This document shows, piece by piece, positions 58,519-64,000 of a stretch of DNA of 64,000 nt; position 1 is the stretch's first letter, and each line of letters starts with the position of its first letter. Below the pieces are notes generated by a model that saw nothing but the letters and a program-made list of their open reading frames with translations, searched no databases and was not told the DNA's origin. The stretch is taken from the NCBI GenBank assembly GCA_029844215.1, contig CM056718.1, positions 166,831,396 through 166,895,395 of the forward strand. The letters run 5' to 3'. Source of the stretch: Przewalskia tangutica. Lineage: Eukaryota > Streptophyta > Magnoliopsida > Solanales > Solanaceae. The position numbers and the translations under genes were made by a program.

Positions 58519-59811
58519 GTTTAAGTAGGAAGCAATAGCATCTGATGTTACGCTGGAAGAGCATGTATTGACAAGTGACATCTGGATTTCAAAATTTATG
58601 GCTGGTGCATGGCACTTGCATATATGGAGGAATCTTTGGCTAAGTTGCATATAAAAAATAAGGATTTAAGTTATATACGATGATAATGTATACTATCGGT
58701 GTAATTTTATGTACTATACCAAGTTAATTTTCATTTTTGTCGTCGTTAATTATTGGTTATCAATATCATAGAGACTTATGTTGTTGTAAAGAGATTTACT
58801 TGTAAATTGCCTTAAAAAGTGATTTGATTGTGTATAAATGTTTTTGCAACGTTTGTGCATAAAGAGTCTTAAGGACCCATTTGGCAATATATACATTATT
58901 CATTTTTTCGGATTTTTTTTTTCCAAAAATTAGTCGTTTTTCATGAAAATTTCAAACACAATTTTAAGTTGTATTTATAATTTGAAAAACAACTAAAATC
59001 TTGTTTTCACTTTTTTTACTTTTGGTTTTTGATTGTTGCTTTTGTCTTTTACTTTTTAAATTTTAACCTACATTTTTTTTTTATAAATTTAATCTTATTT
59101 AGTTCAGCTGATCAGAAAATGCACGCTCGACGGGAACAGACTGTTCACAAAATATGGGAGGATTATATTAATGAATAGTTATTACTACTAGTGTTGTTGA
59201 ATTTTAGTACTAATGAATCTTTGCTATAATATTTAGAATTGACAAAGTGTAATAATATATAGTAGCTCGTAGATGAAAAGAAATATATTGAGTCATTTTA
59301 GTATTGTAGCTCGAACAAGCTTATGCCCGTGATTAATGACGATACATATTGAAGATGTAAATAATTATAAACTTGATTATATCATCGTATTATAAAAAGT
59401 CTATATAAATTATGCTTAATGTAATAGGAAGTGATTGATCGACAGTGTTTACGCACTAGTTATGTTTATTATATTTGGGTGATTTTGTTAGTTTTTAAAA
59501 GTTAGGGGTATAAATTATATTCATATTTTTTTTTAAATATATATATTTCAAGAATTAAATATTATTTGCAAAAATCAAACACAACTTTAACTCCAACTTA
59601 AAAAAAAAAAAAAAAAAAATTCTATGGCCAAACGCCTACTAAGTACTAAGCATCATCAGCTCTATTCCACTTTCTTGCTAAAGTATCTTTCTTTGAGGAG
59701 AGCTAAGGTATAGTTGACTCTTTTTGCTTTGTCTTTGGTTCACTTTTCAATTTCCATTATATCTGAGACTAGATATCCTTAAGAATCCTAAACAAATATG
59801 TATACTAATAA
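58519..59811. other. Intergenic, nothing recognised
   Basis: AT-rich. A block at about 58870-59060 and 59580-59640 (AATTAGTCGTTTTTC, then GGCCAAACGCCTACTAAG) looks MITE-like, but no clean ends were found. Confidence 0.4.
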
Positions 59812-60846
59812 TGTTGGAAATAATGTGAGTGATAAGGAAATGAGAATGTAACAACAATAATAAAGTTAGAAATCTGGAAATTAATAAAATAATTGGTTTA
59901 CTGAGTTGATCGAATTTTTAATATATCCTTAAGATAATATTACCCTGTATATTCTTTCAACGGTGTAATGACAACTTATCTCCCAAGATAAAACAACAAT
60001 CAAACAAATGAGCAAAGAAAACTCAACTGTTCGCTTAGGAAGAAAGATTTTTGAGTGTTTTGTGATTGCAAGAGAGAAATACAATTTCAGAGAATTGTTA
60101 AGTGTCAAGTGTGTTTTGCAATTGTGTCAAAGACATCAATTTATAGGTAGATGATTATGTCCTCTCAATAACCAAATGAATGGTCCTCAATGTCAAGTAA
60201 TGACCATTGATATTGAGGTTAATTCGGCTTAGTAATGGCTGAAAACAATAGCCAAATAATGGAGAGTAAATGTTCCAAAGTCAGCCCAAGAATCAATTTT
60301 AATTCGCCTCCAACGGATTGAAAACAGTCGAAGCGCCGCAGCGCTGTACGTCCAGTAACTCACTGGAACAAAAATGCCATTTAGCGTCGCGGTCCTTCTG
60401 GGAGGCGTCGGGGCGCTTCAATTCCAATGAGTTACTGGAATTGAAGTGACATTTAGAGTTGGGGCTCTTGGAGGAGGCGTCACGACGCTTCAGCCGCCGC
60501 AACTCTGTATTGATCGCGCCGCGACCGTTCTTGGCTCCGCGGTAATTTCTGATTCGTTTCATCTATTACACATTATACTTTTCTTCCTTTCATCTTTTAC
60601 ACATTATACTTTTCTTCCTTTCATTTACCAACGTGAAATCATTGTCATTTGACCAATAACCATCTATTCTCTTATGTCTCAAACAACTCGTATACGTACC
60701 AATATCTCTTTCATTTAAGGAAATTACGATCCTTGACACTTTATGTGTACGTGTGTGGAAACCATGTTTTCGACGTGCGGGCCCCCAATTGTTCGAGTCA
60801 TAATTAATAGGATTAATTTTATTTCACCTTTAGTAAATTTCCAACA
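59812..60846 (-). mobile_element. Solo LTR, copia-like, TSD AATAA
   Basis: Plus strand starts TGTTGGAAATAATGTGAG and ends TAGTAAATTTCCAACA, with a perfect duplication AATAA (59807-59811 and 60847-60851). By similarity to the LTR at 3799 it lies on the minus strand. A GC-rich patch at about 60300-60545 includes repeated GAAGCG/CGCTTC motifs, also present at 4070-4130 in the other copy. A 24-bp direct repeat (CATCTTTTACACATTATACT core) lies at about 60558-60610. Confidence 0.85.
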
Positions 60847-60851
60847 AATAA

Positions 60852-61798
60852 TACAATAGACACCCTTTTTGCGCATTGTATGCAGGGTCGTCTCAAATAC
60901 TTTGAGGGCTCTGTTCTAATTCGTAAAAGTGGACCCTTAATTGGACTAAGGCCTGCGAATTATGGACATTTACAGTAAATTGTGGCTAATACTACTTAAT
61001 AAAAAATGAAAAAGGAATCCTAAAAATTTTCATTTTTCGGGGGGCCATGTGCGGTAGCACATCTCGCACGAATCCAAAGAGGACCCTGATTGTATGGAAC
61101 TTCATATCAAGATTTGAGTTTTTTGATAGATTTAGAAGAAAAAAATGATTAAACACTAAAATGTTCTTACTAAACAACTTAGGGTCTGTTTGACTAAGCT
61201 TCTGGAAAAGTGTTTCTGTTTCTTAGAAGTAATTCTGCAGAAACTGTTTCTGAAAAATCTGTTAGGGTGTTTGGCCTATAGTTATAAAAGTACTTTTGAG
61301 AAACAGAAACAGTTTCTTGTTTGACTCACATTTATGCAAATTTACTAGAATATTCTTTTTAATAGATTTAAAACTATTAAAAATATTCTTTCCTATCCTA
61401 TGTTTCTAAAAATTAGTATATCTTTATAATTTAATACAAAAAAAATTATTTATTTACAACATTTAATCAAAAATAATATTATATTGTACATAAAAAATGT
61501 AACGACAATATGATAGTCAATGACTCAAATATGTTCAAACCTACCCCCCGCCCTACCCACACCTACCTCGCCCTACCACGCACCACACCCCCATACCCCT
61601 ACCCCATCCTCAAATTTCTATTTCATATTTTTTGTTACTTTTATAAAAAATGATTGAAAATACGAATTTTTTTCTTACCTCCCCCCTACCACATTCTCAA
61701 ATTTCTATTTTATATATTTTAACTTTATAAACAATTTATAAAAATATGAATTTTTTTACACCCCGCCCTACCCCCATCCCACCCCATTGCCCTGCACC
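60852..61798. other. Intergenic with MITE-like block and C-rich imperfect repeats
   Basis: At about 61180-61320 the AGGGTCTGTTTGACTAAGCTTC start resembles the left end of a MITE family. From 61541 to 61798 two imperfect copies of a C-rich plus A/T-rich unit (CCCCGCCCTACCC... then CTCAAATTTCTATTT...) occur. No coding signal. Confidence 0.45.
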
Positions 61799-64000
61799 TG
61801 TCACGCTCCGAACCCCCGGGCCCGCGACTGGTGCCCTACCTGGGCACCCTTCTATTCATACAACACAATAACCCGCGGAAGATAAATAACACTCATTTCT
61901 TTTTTTTTCTTTAAACAAAGGCAAAGCCGGTAAGGCTGCCAATTAATAAACCACCCGAAAGGGGCTACAATGTTCAACAATGTAAATATAACTCTAGCCA
62001 GCCCAGCCTACATATGAATACAAACCTCTAAGATTTTGGACAAATACTATGACGGGACAAGGCCCCGCCGTACCTCTGAATGTACCTAGCCATAATGACA
62101 AGCTCCGGAACATTGAAGCTATCCCAAAATGCTGAACAAGAATCCTAAGCTCACGGATCCACAACTGAGTACCTAGACCATGACATGAACGCAGAAGGGT
62201 CAAGACAACAGTACTAAGTATGGAACATAAATAAAGTACAAATAAGATCATAATCGCATAAAAGGAATGACATGGCAAGTATGAAAATCAAATACCAGAT
62301 CCTACCGTGTCATATAAAATCAGAGCCAAATGTACCTTGTATCACTGTACTATTGTAACACCGTACCACTTTCAAATATGAAAGTCATGTCAATATCAGG
62401 GACACCTGCCCTCAGCATATAATATCACAGAAGCATGCTCGTGAAATACAACATCACTGTCAGCATGTAACAAGTATAATATTCAACCATCATCAGATAA
62501 GCATGCCCGTGGAATTCTCACATCACTGTCGGCATGTAATAAATATAATAATCAACTACCAGTACATTGTGCCTTTTTAACAATGAGAGTAATAAGAGTA
62601 AACTTTACCGTTTTAAAATAGGAAGCTTATGATTAATTTAGGGTCGTCCGCCCGTAGTATCATTATGCAATCCTATTTAAGGGACTATTTCACCCGCATA
62701 GGTCTTGTGGACCTGCAATGGAGCAATTTGCCCCGCATAAGACTATTTCACCCGCATAGGTTTTGTGGACCAGCAATGGAGCAATTTGCCCCGCATAAGA
62801 CTATTTCACCCGCATAGGCCCTACGGACCCGCAATGAGCATATACGCCATACTCGCATCGTGGAGAGCAAATTTACGGATACGTAATGTCCCGGGAATTG
62901 ACCCCGCAATAAATAATATAACACTTGCACTACTGACTATCATGAACAACATATGCAAGTTAAGTAATCTTTAACTCTCATTAGATCCAAGTGAATGAAC
63001 CACCATTTTAGACGATCAAGGCACAATCATATCTTTCATTTTAAAACAACCAAGGCAAATACCATGCCTTCCTTTTAAAATAAACAAGACAATACCATGT
63101 CTTCCTTTCTAAATAACCAAGACAATATCATGCCTTCCTTTCTAAAATGACCAAGACAATACCATCATGCGAGGTACGACATGTACCGGCCCATTTTTGG
63201 GACTTGGTGCAAATATAAAAGACTGTACACATATAACTATCACAAGCAACTATGTACCATTTAAATCATCTTCAAGTCTCATTAGCACAAATAGAATGAA
63301 CTATCATTTTTAGAGAAACCAAGACACTAACAAGTCTTTCATTTTATAACACCAAGGAACTATCACATAGTTCATTAAGGATTAAGATCCATTACAACAA
63401 TGTACGTCCGCCGTACATTCACTTTATAAACTCAAGACACTTTCATTTCATGTATTATATTAAGGACTTAATCATGGACATTCTCACATGATTTCCTTAT
63501 AACCTTTTATACTATCTCTTGACTTTCCACAAATCGTTATAACCAACTTCTCATAAAATCGTTATAATATCTTTCATTTTAGAAAACTACAACACTACCA
63601 CATCTTCATTTTAATACAATCAAGGCATTATCACGTCATGTAAGGGAGTTGAAACCAAAGTACTACGTACATTCACTTCTTTACAAGAAGACTCAAATCA
63701 TGTAATGTTAAGGGATTAAACCCAAAAGTACTACATACATCTATTCTTTATAAAAAGAATCAGTTCATGAAATTTTAGGGAGTTGAATCCCAAGAATACT
63801 TTTGCTATCAAAATCAAGTTACTTACACTTTTAAACTTAAGTAACTTATACCTTTAACACCAAGAACTTCTTCTTTCAATTAAGTCATTTATTCTCTTTA
63901 AATCAATCAAGTAACTTATACCTTTAAATCAAGTTACTTCTCTTCTTTAAAATCAAGTAAGCTTGTACTTTTCAAATCAAGTATTATAACTTTCAAAATA
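61799..64000. mobile_element. Large TGTCACG-type LTR, cut by the window end
   Basis: Starts TGTCACGCTCCGAACCCCC and shares ordered blocks with the 9261-12348 element (CCGCGACTGGT, CGGTAAGGCTGCC, GGCCCCGCCGTACC, CTGAATGTAC, CTCCGGA, TAACGT-type A/T-rich right part). No end is visible before 64000, and no gag/pol similarity. Contains a 58-bp tandem repeat at 62684. Confidence 0.65.
62684..62840 (+). repeat. 58-bp tandem repeat, about 2.7 copies
   Basis: Units start ACTATTTCACCCGCATAGG at 62684, 62742 and 62800. The first two differ at only a few positions (for example GGTCTTGTGGACCTG against GGTTTTGTGGACCAG). Confidence 0.9.

Noticed and set aside
1..64000. CRISPR arrays, operons, ribosome-binding sites, prophage
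   Set aside because: The window is plant nuclear DNA with spliced genes; no regularly spaced short repeats with unique spacers were seen.

Overview
The window is plant nuclear DNA, most likely from a member of the Solanaceae. It is AT-rich, has spliced genes with GT-AG introns, and is packed with nested transposable elements. The family-level guess rests on repeat types I recognise (CACTACAAGAAAA-type CACTA ends, RTE tails ending in TTG repeats, large TGTCACG LTRs) and is an inference; the species is not identifiable from the sequence alone.

Three host genes lie between 23 and 39.2 kb and look intact: (1) RPL5, cytosolic ribosomal protein uL18/eL5, plus strand, 23192-26633, nine exons, the first coding exon being only the ATG; (2) a single-exon E-class pentatricopeptide repeat protein that closely resembles Arabidopsis MEF13, a mitochondrial RNA-editing factor, plus strand, 28667-31348; (3) an RNS2-type RNase T2, minus strand, 39183-34384, reconstructed from eight exons, including a 4-nucleotide microexon that falls inside the second catalytic signature. 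The PPR and RNase genes converge on about 3 kb of unassigned sequence.

Left of the genes (0-23 kb): a dimeric-looking SINE (2036-2405), a decayed Ty1-copia element (3799-7335), then a CACTA transposon (7339-18692, target duplication CTT). The CACTA carries exons of a mitochondrial dihydrolipoamide acetyltransferase (PDC-E2) gene. Two large LTR-type insertions with perfect 5-bp duplications sit inside it: 9261-12348, which splits a captured E2 exon, and 13080-17235, of Ogre/Tat type. Then come a fold-back, several MITEs and a pair of related hAT-like elements flanking 22 kb.

Right of the genes (39.3-64 kb): a short SINE (39556-39652), a hAT-like MITE (40139-40709), a 5'-truncated Ty1-copia (about 41620-50382) split in its reverse transcriptase by a non-autonomous Athila/Tat-like LTR element (43891-48874, duplication ACAAT), a solo copia LTR (52481-53174), a complete but broken minus-strand copia element (53784-58518), a solo LTR (59812-60846, duplication AATAA) related to the LTR at 3799, and the start of another large TGTCACG LTR (61799 to the window end).

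The three genes have separate housekeeping roles (ribosome, organelle RNA editing, vacuolar/ER RNA turnover) and no obvious operational link. The most notable finds are the 4-nt RNS2 microexon, the PDC-E2 exons captured by the CACTA element and then split by an LTR, and an upstream ORF overlapping the PPR start. All boundaries were read by eye; no alignment or database search was run.
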